The position numbers and the translations under genes were made by a program. Below, one piece after another: positions 1 through 8,781 of a DNA stretch of 64,000 nucleotides; position 1 is the stretch's first letter, and the number at the start of each line of letters is the position of its first letter. This DNA is from VXNF01 sp965116465 (GTDB lineage Bacteria > Actinomycetota > Acidimicrobiia > Acidimicrobiales > CATQHL01), in contig OZ220687.1 of assembly GCA_965116465.1 (NCBI GenBank), positions 744,001 to 808,000 on the forward strand, in the 5' to 3' direction. The notes under the pieces were generated by a model. The model searched no databases. It had not been told where the DNA came from and saw nothing but the letters and a program-made list of their open reading frames with translations.

Positions 1-1
1 C

Positions 2-1246
2 GACGAATCCAACCGCGCCATCACCATCGACGCCGGCGAGTCTCTCCGGGCGGCCGTCGAACTGGCTCTGGAGAAGCGGCTGCCGATCGTCGGGTTCGTG
101 GCGGCGACCGGTCCCGACGTCGGCGGCGGCATCACATCGGTCCACGGCTGGGGAATCGCGGCCCGCTCGCTGGTGTCGGCCTCCGGGGTCGTGCCGATCC
201 TGTTCTCGGTGACGGGACCCATGCTGTCGGGACCCGCACTGCTGCTCGGCATCGCCGACCAGGTCGTCATGGTGAGCGACGTCTTCGCCTTCGTGAGCGG
301 GCCGGCCATGGTGGAGCAGTTCACCGGCGTCCCCGTGGCCGCGCCGGACCTGGGCGGCTCGGCGGTGCACGCAGACCGCAGCGGGGTGGCCTCGCTCGTC
401 GTGCCGGACAGCGCCACCGCCGCCACTGCAGTCGGGGAACTGCTGCGGTTCCTGCCCCCGCACGTGGACGAGATCCCCGAACGCCTGCCCACCGAGGATC
501 CCTCCGATCGCGCCACGCCCGAGTTGGCCGATGTCATCCCGACCTCGGCCACCGGCGGCTACGACGTGCGCGCCGTGCTGGAATCGGTGTCCGACGACGG
601 CTCGGTCATCGAATTGCGCGCCGGCTGGGCGCCCAACCTCGTGACCGCCCTGGCCGCCGTGGACGGCTACCCGGTGGGGATGGTGGCCAACCAGCCGCAG
701 CATCTCGCCGGCACGCTCGACATCGCCGCCTCCCAGAAGGGGGCGCGGTTCGTGTCGTTCTGCGACGCCTTCAACCTGCCCATCGTGACCTTCGTGGACA
801 CACCCGGCTTCCAGCCCGGCAAGGATCTCGAGTGGCGGGGCATGATCCGCCACGGCGCGCAGATGGCCTATGCCTACGCCGCCGCCACGGTCCCCCGGAT
901 CTGCGTGACGCTGCGCAAGTCCTACGGCGGGGCCTACATCGTGATGGATTCGCGCTACATGGGCAATGACGTGGCCTTCGCCTGGCCCACCGCGGAGATC
1001 GCCGTCATGGGGGCCAAGGGGGCCACCGAGATCCTGCACCGCAACGCGGAGGCCGCCGAGCGGGAAGCCCTCGAGGAGGACTACGCGACGCGATTGCTGA
1101 ACCCCTACCGTGCCGCCGAGCGGGGTTCGGTGGATGTCGTGATCGATCCCGCCGACACCCGCCGGGAGGTGGCGGACTCGCTGGCGCTGCTGTCGTCCAA
1201 GCGGGAGGAGATCCCCGGCAACCGCCACGGCAACACCCCGCTGTAG
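2..1246 (+). CDS. Acyl-CoA carboxylase carboxyltransferase (beta) subunit, 5' end missing
   Basis: The reading frame is open from base 2, so the gene starts upstream of the window; 414 residues are visible. It belongs to the carboxyltransferase family of acetyl-/propionyl-CoA carboxylases (AccD/PccB), which move the carboxyl group from biotin to an acyl-CoA in the cytoplasm. Both crotonase-like halves can be recognised. The N-terminal half has glycine-rich oxyanion-hole segments (TGPDVGGGI, SVTGPMLSGPAL) and the C-terminal half has VDTPGFQPG, RKSYGGAYIVM and AVMGAKGATEIL, all typical of the family. The exact acyl-CoA substrate cannot be read from the sequence. A GTG at 98 lies inside the conserved fold and is not the real start. 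Citrate synthase follows on the same strand after about 70 bases. Confidence 0.9.
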   Translation, partial: DESNRAITIDAGESLRAAVELALEKRLPIVGFVAATGPDVGGGITSVHGWGIAARSLVSASGVVPILFSVTGPMLSGPALLLGIADQVVMVSDVFAFVSGPAMVEQFTGVPVAAPDLGGSAVHADRSGVASLVVPDSATAATAVGELLRFLPPHVDEIPERLPTEDPSDRATPELADVIPTSATGGYDVRAVLESVSDDGSVIELRAGWAPNLVTALAAVDGYPVGMVANQPQHLAGTLDIAASQKGARFVSFCDAFNLPIVTFVDTPGFQPGKDLEWRGMIRHGAQMAYAYAAATVPRICVTLRKSYGGAYIVMDSRYMGNDVAFAWPTAEIAVMGAKGATEILHRNAEAAEREALEEDYATRLLNPYRAAERGSVDVVIDPADTRREVADSLALLSSKREEIPGNRHGNTPL

Positions 1247-1315
1247 CCCGCCGGCCTGCGCTTTTCCCCGAAGCTGCGAATCTCGGTATCATCTCGCCGG
1301 AAAGGCGGGCAAGAC

Positions 1316-2596
1316 TTGACAGAGTCCATCACCATCACCGACAACCGCACCGGCGAATCGGTCGAGATCCCGATCCTCAACGGCGGCGTGGACTCCGGCG
1401 GATGGGCCAAGCTCCTCGGCAACATCTGGTTCTCCGACGACGCCTTCAGCCACACCGCCATCGGCGAGAGCTCGATCACGCAGATCGTGGGGGCCGAGGG
1501 AATCCTGCGCTACCGGGGCTACCCCATCGAGCAGCTGGCGCGCCGATCGACATACCTCGAGGTGGCCTACCTGCTCCTCTTCGGAGAACTACCCACGCCG
1601 GACCAGTTCGACAGCTGGCGGGACGAGATAACCCACCACACCTACATCCACGAGAATTTCCGCAAGCGCTTCATGGAGTCGTTCCGCTACGACGCCCACC
1701 CGATGGGAGTTCTCGTCTCCTCGCTCGCCGCGCTCTCGACCTACTACCCCGAGGCCAAGGACGTGGAGGATCCCGAGGCGCGGATGCGCCAGATCGTGCG
1801 GCTCATCGCCAAGGTTCCGACCATGGCCGCTGCCGCCCACCGCTTCTCCATCGGCATGCCGTTCGTCTACCCGGACAACGACTTGGACTTCACCTCCAAC
1901 TTCCTGTCGATGATGTTCCGCGTGGCCGAGCCCCGCTACCACTGCCATCCGGCCGTTCGCCGGGCTCTCGAGATCCTGTTCATCCTGCACGCCGATCACA
2001 GCCAGAACTGCTCCACCACCACGGCCCGCGTGGTGGGCAGCGCGCACGCCGACCCTTACTCGGTGGTGGCCGCGGCCTGCGCGGCCCTCTACGGGCCGCG
2101 CCACGGGGGCGCCAACGAGGCGGTGCTGGCGATGCTGCGGGACATCGGGAACTACGAGAACGTGGATCCGTTCATCGCGGACGTGAAGGCCGGCAATTGC
2201 CGGCTGATGGGTTTCGGCCACCGCGTCTACAAGAACTACGACCCGCGGGCGCGCATCATCAAGGAGGCCGCCGACGAGGTGTTCCAGCTGGCGGGCCGCA
2301 GCCCGCTGCTGGACATCGCCCTCAAGCTCGAGGAGGTGGCGCTCGCCGACGAGTACTTCATCAGCCGGCGCCTCTACCCCAACGTGGACTTCTACTCGGG
2401 TTTGATCTACGAGGCCCTGAAGTTCCCCACCAACATGTTCACGGTGCTGTTCGCCATCCCGCGCACCGCCGGCTGGCTCGCCCACTGGAGCGAGATGCTC
2501 GAGAAGAGTTCCCGCATCTCCCGGCCCCGCCAGCTCTACGTGGGACACCCCGAGCGGGACTACGTCCCGATCGCCGAGAGGACACCCTCGGCCTGA
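1316..2596 (+). CDS. gltA: Citrate synthase
   Basis: It condenses acetyl-CoA with oxaloacetate to citrate, the entry step of the TCA cycle. At 426 residues it has the length of the type II (hexameric, GltA-like) enzymes. The catalytic residues are all visible: His263 in PRHGGANEAV, His302 in GFGHRVYKNYDPRA and Asp358 in YPNVDFYSG. The substrate-binding stretch HADHSQNCSTTT begins near residue 225. The start is a TTG preceded by a purine-rich GGAAAGG stretch; the next candidates would remove conserved N-terminal sequence. It converges on the M16 peptidase gene, with a strong hairpin between them. Confidence 0.96.
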   Translation: MTESITITDNRTGESVEIPILNGGVDSGGWAKLLGNIWFSDDAFSHTAIGESSITQIVGAEGILRYRGYPIEQLARRSTYLEVAYLLLFGELPTPDQFDSWRDEITHHTYIHENFRKRFMESFRYDAHPMGVLVSSLAALSTYYPEAKDVEDPEARMRQIVRLIAKVPTMAAAAHRFSIGMPFVYPDNDLDFTSNFLSMMFRVAEPRYHCHPAVRRALEILFILHADHSQNCSTTTARVVGSAHADPYSVVAAACAALYGPRHGGANEAVLAMLRDIGNYENVDPFIADVKAGNCRLMGFGHRVYKNYDPRARIIKEAADEVFQLAGRSPLLDIALKLEEVALADEYFISRRLYPNVDFYSGLIYEALKFPTNMFTVLFAIPRTAGWLAHWSEMLEKSSRISRPRQLYVGHPERDYVPIAERTPSA

Positions 2597-2599
2597 CGC

Positions 2600-2631
2600 G
2601 GTGCGGCCGCGGCCAGGGCCGCGGCGGCACC
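2600..2631. terminator. Bidirectional terminator-like hairpin between convergent genes
   Basis: Two 15-base arms (2600-2614 and 2617-2631) are complementary except for one mismatch and enclose a very short loop. The hairpin sits in the 46-base gap between the stop codons of gltA and the M16 peptidase gene. It is very GC-rich and lacks a clear T-run, so it may work as a barrier in both directions rather than as a classic intrinsic terminator. Confidence 0.55.
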
Positions 2632-2642
2632 GGTCGAGACTC

Positions 2643-5600
2643 TCAGCCCAGAACGGTGATGATCTCGATTCGCTGGTCGAGGTCGAAGAGCGCGGCCGCC
2701 AGGGCCTGCACGTCGCCGATCTCCAGGTTGGCGACCTCCTCGAACAGCCGCTTCGTCGTGGGCAGTTCGGTGTCGGGGGCGTGGGCCCGCCGGAGCACGG
2801 CGTTGATGTAGTCCGCGTTGCCCTCGTGGGTGTACTCGGCGTTGAGCACCGCCAGCGCGTCCGCCCACTCGTCGAGGGTCGGCCCGTTGGCCGCCAGGTC
2901 GGCCAGGATCGCCGAGATCGTGACCTGGATCTGCTCGATGTACTGCGGGTCGCCGGAGGCCACGATCAGCCCGCTGACGCCGGACTCGGGGGACAGCACC
3001 GGCGACACGCGGGTCCCGACGCTGTAGGTGGCGCCGATGTCCTCGCGGACCTGGGCGACCAGGCGAGCGTCCAAGATCGTGTCGAGGGCCTCCGTGGCCA
3101 CGTCCAGCGCCACGTTCACCTCGTCGCGCGGCGCCTCGAAGTAGAGCTCCACGCCCGTGCTCTGGGTGTCCGGCGGCAGCACCACCTCCCGGGCCACCAC
3201 CCCGGCCGGCTCGGCCGAGCGGCGGTTCACGAACGTGTCGGCCTCACCGGCGGGCAGCGTGCCGATGTACTGGCGCGCCATGACCGCCACGGTGTCCCGG
3301 TCGATGTCCCCCACCACGGCGACCAGCAGGTCGTCCACGTCGCCGAGACGCGCCAGGTAGCGGTCCCGCAGCGACTCGGGCGTGAGGGCGGCGAGCGCCT
3401 CCGGCGAGGCGATCGGGTTGAACCACTCGAAGGCGTCGGGGTGGCGGGCCTCGATGGAGGCGATCCAGGTCATCCAGTCGGGGTCGGACTCAGCCAACTG
3501 GAGCAGGATCTCGCCCACCTGGAACGCCTCGGCGAAGGCCTGGTCGTCCACCTGGGGGGCGGTCACCAGGAGGTGCAGCATCTGGAACATGGTCTCGATG
3601 CCGTCGGCCGCGGCCGAGCCGGAGAAGCCCTCCTCCGTCTCGCCGATGAACGGCGCCACGAACGCGTTGCGCTCCTCGAGCAGGCGCTGCACCTGCGACG
3701 GGCCCAGGCCGCCGACGCCGCTGTTGCTGACCGCCCGCACGGCCAGCCGGCCGGCCAGGACGCGGTCGCCGGGCTCCATGGCCGACCAGCCGCCCTGGGA
3801 GACGGCCCGCATGTCCACCTGCGCCTCGGAGATGTCGGTGGGCACGAAGACCACGGTGGCGCCGTTGGCGAAGGTCCACTCGTAGGCGTCCTCGATGGCT
3901 TCCACCGGGCCCTCGGAGACCGGTTCGACGGGCTCCGGGGATTCCATCAGCGTGCTGACCTCGGCGGTCCGCTCGGGCACGGGCCCCGGAGCGGCGCCCT
4001 CGACGGCGGCTCGGATCTCCTCGACGGTGGGCACCTCGGAGGGGTCGGACCCCACCGCGATCACGATCGGGGCGGCCGCGCTCATGATCGAACGGAAGTG
4101 CTCGCTGAGCTCCTCCGGGCGCATCTCGGCGAGCAGGCCGTTGATCCGCTCCAGGCGGTCGGCCACGGTTCCGATGTCGTCACCCGACAGGAAGTGCGAC
4201 ACGTACAGCTGGGCCCACTCGTGGTCCTGCACCGTCCCGACGCTGTCCAGCTCGAACTGCAGGTCGGTCCGCACAACGTCCGCGGCCTGCTGGAGGTCCT
4301 CGTCGCTGAAGCCGGCGGCCTCCAGGCTCAGCACCATCGTCCAGTAGTCGCCGAGGGCCGTCGCCAGGTCGTCGGCGCGCAGGTTCGTGCCGTAGAAGCG
4401 GATGCCGTCGGTGTAGTTGAACGGGTCCCACTTGGCCGTGTCGAGTTGTGAGAGGAAGCCCTGCTCGTAGGCGTCCTTCAGGCGGGCGTCCAGCATGAGG
4501 GAGAGGAGCGTCTCGATGAGCCAGGTGCGCTCACCGTCCTCCGTGGAACCGTCCCAGGCGGGGATCTTCAGGTCCAGCGACATGTACGAGTAGGCCCAGC
4601 TCGGCGAGGTGGCGATGAGGTAGACCGGTTCGGGGCTGATCGGCGAGAACTTGTCGGGCTCGGGGGGCGCCTCGCCGGCCGGGATGGGGCCGAAGTACTC
4701 CTCGGTGAGCGCCTCGAGCTCCTCGACGGAAAGGTCGCCGACGGCGATGAGGGCCATGTTGGACGGCACGTACCACGTCTCGTAGAAGTCCCGCAGCATC
4801 TCGGGGGTGATGGACTCGATGCCCTCGGCCGTCCCGATGGTGAAGTAGCCCTCGTAAGGAGTGTCCTCCACGTAGGCCTGATCGAAGACGCGGATGATGA
4901 TGCCCGAGCCCGTCTCGTAGTTCGTCCGCAGCTCGTCGCGGACGACCCCCCGCTCCTCGTCGACGTCGGCCTCGGCGATCGTGGCGGCATGCGCCCACTG
5001 CGCCAGGACGTTGAAGGCGGTCTCCACCGCCCCGTCCTGGGTGGTGACGACGTCGAGTTCGTAGACCGTCTCGTCGTAGTTGGTGTAGGCGTTGATGTCC
5101 GGGCCGAACTCCACGCCGAGCTCGCGCAGCGCCTCGATGATCTCGTTGCGGGGGTATTCCTCGGTGCCGTTGAACATCATGTGCTCGAGGAAGTGGGCGA
5201 TGCCGAGGTGTGGAGCGGGCTCGTTCACGGCGCCGGCGTTCACCGCCAGGCGCAGCGACAGGTTGCTGCCGGGCTCCTCGTTGTTCCGGAGGTAGTAGGT
5301 GAGGCCGTTGTCGAGCGTGCCGATGTGCACCTCCGGATCCACCGGCAGCAACGGGGCCTCGACAGCCGGGGGCTCCTCGACCGGCTCCTCGGCGACCGGC
5401 TCCTCGACCGGTTCGGCTGCCGCTTCCGCCCGCTCCGCCGCTGCGGCCGCCTGCGCGGCGGCGGTGTCCTGGGCCGCCTGTGCCGCTTCACGTGTCGTAT
5501 TGGCTTCGCTCTGAGCCGCGGCCGCCTGATCGCGTGCCTCGTCCGCGGCGCGCCGCGCGACCTCCAGCGCAGCCTCGGCTGCGGCCACCGCCTCCTGGTT

Positions 5601-5840
5601 CGCCTCGGCTGTGATCTGCGCCACGTCCGCGGCGCTCTGGGCGGCCTCGGCCGCCATCAGAGCCGCCTCGGCCTCCCCCGAAGCAGCCTGGGCCTCGGCG
5701 CGTGCCGTGGCGGCGTCACTGCTGGCCGAGTTCGCCGCGGCCAGCGCGGCGCCGGCCTCGGCAGCGCCATCGTCGCCGGCGCAGGCACTCCCCACCAGCG
5801 CAAGAGCCACCAAAGGGACCAGCAGGAGCCGTCTCATCAC
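2643..5840 (-). CDS. M16 family zinc metallopeptidase, predicted lipoprotein with alanine-rich coiled coil
   Basis: This 1065-residue protein starts with a lipoprotein signal peptide ending in VGSAC (Cys20), so it is probably anchored on the outside of the membrane. Residues 25-165 are an Ala/Glu-rich, probably coiled-coil stalk that ends in a Pro/Glu/Val stretch. Two M16 (insulinase/pitrilysin-like) units follow. The first carries the inverted zinc motif HFLEH at 216-220, with a downstream glutamate-rich helix (EERGVVRDEL) for the third zinc ligand. The second unit keeps the fold (CISHG-less, no HxxEH) and is expected to be non-catalytic, as is usual in this family. Substrates are unknown. 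A similar stalk occurs in the second selenocysteine-type thioredoxin lipoprotein of this window. Confidence 0.9.
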   Translation of the reverse strand: MMRRLLLVPLVALALVGSACAGDDGAAEAGAALAAANSASSDAATARAEAQAASGEAEAALMAAEAAQSAADVAQITAEANQEAVAAAEAALEVARRAADEARDQAAAAQSEANTTREAAQAAQDTAAAQAAAAAERAEAAAEPVEEPVAEEPVEEPPAVEAPLLPVDPEVHIGTLDNGLTYYLRNNEEPGSNLSLRLAVNAGAVNEPAPHLGIAHFLEHMMFNGTEEYPRNEIIEALRELGVEFGPDINAYTNYDETVYELDVVTTQDGAVETAFNVLAQWAHAATIAEADVDEERGVVRDELRTNYETGSGIIIRVFDQAYVEDTPYEGYFTIGTAEGIESITPEMLRDFYETWYVPSNMALIAVGDLSVEELEALTEEYFGPIPAGEAPPEPDKFSPISPEPVYLIATSPSWAYSYMSLDLKIPAWDGSTEDGERTWLIETLLSLMLDARLKDAYEQGFLSQLDTAKWDPFNYTDGIRFYGTNLRADDLATALGDYWTMVLSLEAAGFSDEDLQQAADVVRTDLQFELDSVGTVQDHEWAQLYVSHFLSGDDIGTVADRLERINGLLAEMRPEELSEHFRSIMSAAAPIVIAVGSDPSEVPTVEEIRAAVEGAAPGPVPERTAEVSTLMESPEPVEPVSEGPVEAIEDAYEWTFANGATVVFVPTDISEAQVDMRAVSQGGWSAMEPGDRVLAGRLAVRAVSNSGVGGLGPSQVQRLLEERNAFVAPFIGETEEGFSGSAAADGIETMFQMLHLLVTAPQVDDQAFAEAFQVGEILLQLAESDPDWMTWIASIEARHPDAFEWFNPIASPEALAALTPESLRDRYLARLGDVDDLLVAVVGDIDRDTVAVMARQYIGTLPAGEADTFVNRRSAEPAGVVAREVVLPPDTQSTGVELYFEAPRDEVNVALDVATEALDTILDARLVAQVREDIGATYSVGTRVSPVLSPESGVSGLIVASGDPQYIEQIQVTISAILADLAANGPTLDEWADALAVLNAEYTHEGNADYINAVLRRAHAPDTELPTTKRLFEEVANLEIGDVQALAAALFDLDQRIEIITVLG

Positions 5841-6015
5841 TCACCTCGAAGCCGTCGGAGTCCACGCCGTGCCCGCGAGCGGGCAACCCGGACAGCGTAC
5901 GAGCATTCGGTTCGGACAGGACCACACCGTTGGCGGCGAGACGTGCCCCAACAACATTGCCGGCCTTCTATTGGCGCAGGATTCGCCGGGCGTCCACCCG
6001 ACGGGCTGCCGGCAC

Positions 6016-7164
6016 TCAGCGGTCCGTGCGCAGCCGCCGCGGCGAGAGTTGCTCCATCAGGCCGGCGAGCGGTGCCGGGGGCGCCGTCCCGCAGACCGCC
6101 GAGGCGACCACCTCGCCCATCGCCGGCGAGGTCTGGATGCCGGTGCCCCCCTGACCGGCACACCACACGAATCCATCGGTCGTGCCGTCGAGTCCCACCA
6201 CGGGATGACGGTCGGGGGCGAAGGTGCGCAGACCCGCCCACACCGAGCGAACGGCGCGCACACCCAGCGTCGTGGCACCGTTGACGGCGTCGATGCCCCG
6301 CGCCACGTCCAACTCCTCGGCACGGGCGTCGCAGGGCAGAACGGGCGTCTCGTCGGCCGGAGACCCCAGCAGCTGTGCGGGCCCCTCGGGCTTGAAGTAG
6401 AACCCGTCGCCGATGTCGGCCACCAACGGCCAGCGCCACACCTCCTCGGGGGCATGCTCGGCGGGCGCGGCGAAGGTGAAGATGGTGCGGCGCAGCGGCG
6501 CCAGGCCCAGGCGCGGGACCCCGGCGCAGCCGGCGACCTCGTCCGCCCATGCCCCGGCGGCATTGACGACGACAGGCGCCGCGAACGTCCCGGCGGCGGC
6601 TCGCAACTCCCAGCTGCCACCGGCGCGGTCCATCGCCTCGACCGGGCTGGAACGCACGACCGTGGTGCCGTGGCGCCGGGCACCGCGCAGGAACGCCTGG
6701 TGCAGGCCGGCCACGTCGATGTCGTAGCTCCCCGTTTCCAAAAGGCCCCCCGCAACCCAGTCGGGGTCGAGCACCGGACAGTGCGTCCTGGCCTCGTCGG
6801 CATCGACGATCGCCAGATGGGGCGTGAGCGGCAACATCTCGTCCCGGAGGCGCTCGAGGTCGCCGAGTCGGGCCGCCGCGGCGACCCAGAGCACCGCACG
6901 CGGTTCCAGCAGCTCCGCCTCGGCCAAGCCGCCGGCATCACTCAGCAGGAAGTCACGGGATGCAACGGTGAGCGCCTGGTTCACCGGCCCGCCGTAGGTC
7001 TCGATGTACTGGGCGGCCGACCGTCCCGTGCTGTGCGCTGTCAGCGAGTCCTCCCGCTCGAGCACGACGACGTCGACCCCGCGGCGCGAGAGCGAGTAGG
7101 CGGCCGACATGCCTGCGATGCCGCCGCCGATGACAACCGCGTCACATGACCGCACTCCGCCCAC
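6016..7164 (-). CDS. FAD-dependent oxidoreductase, DAO (D-amino acid oxidase/glycine oxidase) family
   Basis: A Rossmann dinucleotide-binding motif DAVVIGGGIAGMSAAYSL lies near the N-terminus and is followed by an acidic beta-strand end (VVLERED) for FAD ribose binding. The C-terminal part has the DAO-family segments VWAGLRTFAPDRHPVVG and CAGQGGTGIQTSPAMG. Enzymes of this family oxidise amines or imino acids in the cytoplasm; the substrate here is not identifiable. The GTG at 7164 is chosen because GGGAG lies about 5 bases upstream; a second GTG at 7155 is also possible. The gene is divergent from the pseudokinase gene and 175 bases from the M16 gene, with no obvious functional link. Confidence 0.85.
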   Translation of the reverse strand: MGGVRSCDAVVIGGGIAGMSAAYSLSRRGVDVVVLEREDSLTAHSTGRSAAQYIETYGGPVNQALTVASRDFLLSDAGGLAEAELLEPRAVLWVAAAARLGDLERLRDEMLPLTPHLAIVDADEARTHCPVLDPDWVAGGLLETGSYDIDVAGLHQAFLRGARRHGTTVVRSSPVEAMDRAGGSWELRAAAGTFAAPVVVNAAGAWADEVAGCAGVPRLGLAPLRRTIFTFAAPAEHAPEEVWRWPLVADIGDGFYFKPEGPAQLLGSPADETPVLPCDARAEELDVARGIDAVNGATTLGVRAVRSVWAGLRTFAPDRHPVVGLDGTTDGFVWCAGQGGTGIQTSPAMGEVVASAVCGTAPPAPLAGLMEQLSPRRLRTDR

Positions 7165-7328
7165 CTCGACTCCCGGTATTCCACGCCGCACGATCGATCC
7201 TAGGTGTCGCCCGCGCGAGCGGCCCCTGCGTGATGCCACAGCGGAATCCCCCGGCGGTGCGATCCGACCATCGCCCGGCACGTCCCGCTCCGGGCCCCAC
7301 GACGACCGGGGGCTCGTTATTGGACTTA

Positions 7329-7360
7329 TTGTCCTGATATCTCAGTGGTATTGATATTCT
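7329..7360 (+). promoter_or_regulatory. AT-rich putative promoter of the pseudokinase gene
   Basis: An AT-rich island lies in very GC-rich DNA. TTGTCC (7329-7334) and TGATAT (7352-7357) are separated by 17 bases, and an overlapping TATTCT lies at 7355-7360. The ATG at 7368 follows within 8-10 bases and there is no Shine-Dalgarno sequence, so the transcript is probably leaderless or nearly so. A short inverted repeat GGAC-N5-GTCC overlaps the upstream element. Confidence 0.4.
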
Positions 7361-7367
7361 TTGATCT

Positions 7368-8732
7368 ATGACACTTCGCTCCGAACTGCACGGCCAGGAG
7401 TTGGTCGCCGTCAAGGAGGGCGACTCCCCCGAAGCGCTCCGGCGCGAGGCCGAACTCCTCGAGGATCTCGACCACCCGGGGATCGTGGCGTTCGTGGCCC
7501 TGACCGACGACGAGCGCGGGTTGCGCCTGCTCACCCGCTATGCGGGCCGGGAGACGCTGGCGACGTGGCAGCCACAGCGGCTCGAGGAACTCCGCCGCGT
7601 GATCGAGGAGGTCGCCGAGACGGTCCGCCACCTCCACGAGCGAGGGATCGTCCACCGGAGCATCCGGCCCGCCAACGTGGTGATCGACTCGCTGCGCCGC
7701 CCGCTGCTGTGCGGCTTCTCAGCGGCCCGGCGCGACGCCGGCGAGGACACCGCCGACCATCTCGCCGATGTGCGGGCCATCGGCGAGATGACCCTGGCAG
7801 TGCTGCAGCGTCTGGCCGCGCCGCAGCCCCGGGCGAGCCTGCGGCGCGGCGAGCAACGGTTGCGCCGGCGCATGCAGGCGGTGGCACAAGCGGCCGGCGA
7901 GGGGCGCGTTCCCAACAGCAGGGCGCTGGCGAGCCGGCTCAGAGCGGCCGCGGCGGAGCCCCCCACGCCCTCGATCGGCCGCGGGCAGGACAGATCGTCG
8001 AGCCGCGCCTCGCTGGTGCGCGCGCGGCGCCCGGCGCGGAGCGGGAGCCAACTCGCCCGTCTCGTGCCGCCGCGTCCCAGGCGGGCGAGTCTGCTCGCCG
8101 CTCTCGCCGTGTGCGCGGGCTGCCTCCTCGGAACCCTCATGATGCTGCGCCTCGGCGACCCGAACGCCACCGCGCCGGCGCTGCCCACCCCGGCGCCGGA
8201 CGCACCGCCGGGGTCCGCTCCCCCTGCTCACCCGCAGGCGGCGGTCCCGACAGATTCCGCCCCGCCGGGCCTTCCCGCCACGATTTCGCTGACCGCGACG
8301 CCCGAGGCGGCGAGCCGGGCCGAACGTGCCGCCGGCTCGCCGGAGCCGCCGGACCATGACGCCGCCGGCTGCCGCGAACCGGGGAGCGGCCGGCGGGACG
8401 TCGACGGCGACGGCTGCGCGGAGGAGATCCGCATCGCCGCCGGCTTCGTGTCCGCCGGCGGTGCCCGCTATCCCGTCGGCGCTGCCGGGGACCAGGTGGC
8501 GGTGGGCGACTGGGATTGCGACGGCATCGCCACGGTGGCGCTCGTTCAGCCCACCGGGCAGGTCTACCTCTTCGATGCGTGGCCGCAGGAGGAGCCCCTG
8601 GTCGGCGCGCTGGTGGCGGACCTCCCACCGCCGGTGGAACTCACCGACGTGGCCCGCGGCGCCTGCAACGAGCTCACGGTTCGCTACAGCGAGGGGACCT
8701 GGTACCTTCCGCTGCGGCCGCCCGCCGGTTGA
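7368..8732 (+). CDS. Transmembrane pseudokinase with extracytoplasmic DxDxDG repeats
   Basis: A 454-residue membrane protein. Residues 1-200 follow the protein-kinase fold: a VKEG strand with Lys16, an HPGIV segment, and a catalytic-loop counterpart at 96-103 that reads HRSIRPAN instead of HRDxxxxN. The DFG position reads CGF (115-117). Both acidic catalytic residues are therefore missing and no glycine-rich loop is visible, so it is most likely a pseudokinase. After a basic, disordered segment there is one membrane helix (about 241-261), then a Pro/Ala-rich linker. The outer domain has two calcium-type loops, DVDGDG (344-349) and DWDCDG (381-386), like FG-GAP/VCBS or dockerin-like repeats. 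A signalling or scaffold role is inferred. The closest alternative is a very divergent active kinase. Confidence 0.75.
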   Translation: MTLRSELHGQELVAVKEGDSPEALRREAELLEDLDHPGIVAFVALTDDERGLRLLTRYAGRETLATWQPQRLEELRRVIEEVAETVRHLHERGIVHRSIRPANVVIDSLRRPLLCGFSAARRDAGEDTADHLADVRAIGEMTLAVLQRLAAPQPRASLRRGEQRLRRRMQAVAQAAGEGRVPNSRALASRLRAAAAEPPTPSIGRGQDRSSSRASLVRARRPARSGSQLARLVPPRPRRASLLAALAVCAGCLLGTLMMLRLGDPNATAPALPTPAPDAPPGSAPPAHPQAAVPTDSAPPGLPATISLTATPEAASRAERAAGSPEPPDHDAAGCREPGSGRRDVDGDGCAEEIRIAAGFVSAGGARYPVGAAGDQVAVGDWDCDGIATVALVQPTGQVYLFDAWPQEEPLVGALVADLPPPVELTDVARGACNELTVRYSEGTWYLPLRPPAG

Positions 8733-8758
8733 TCCGCCGCACCCCCGGGGGCATCGCC

Positions 8759-8780
8759 CCGCCCGACCGGCGCCGGGCGG
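8759..8780. terminator. GC-rich hairpin between the convergent pseudokinase and dnaJ genes
   Basis: CCGCCCG (8759-8765) and CGGGCGG (8774-8780) form a perfect 7-bp stem with an 8-base loop. It lies in the 49-base gap between the two stop codons. There is no T-run. Confidence 0.4.
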
Positions 8781-8781
8781 C

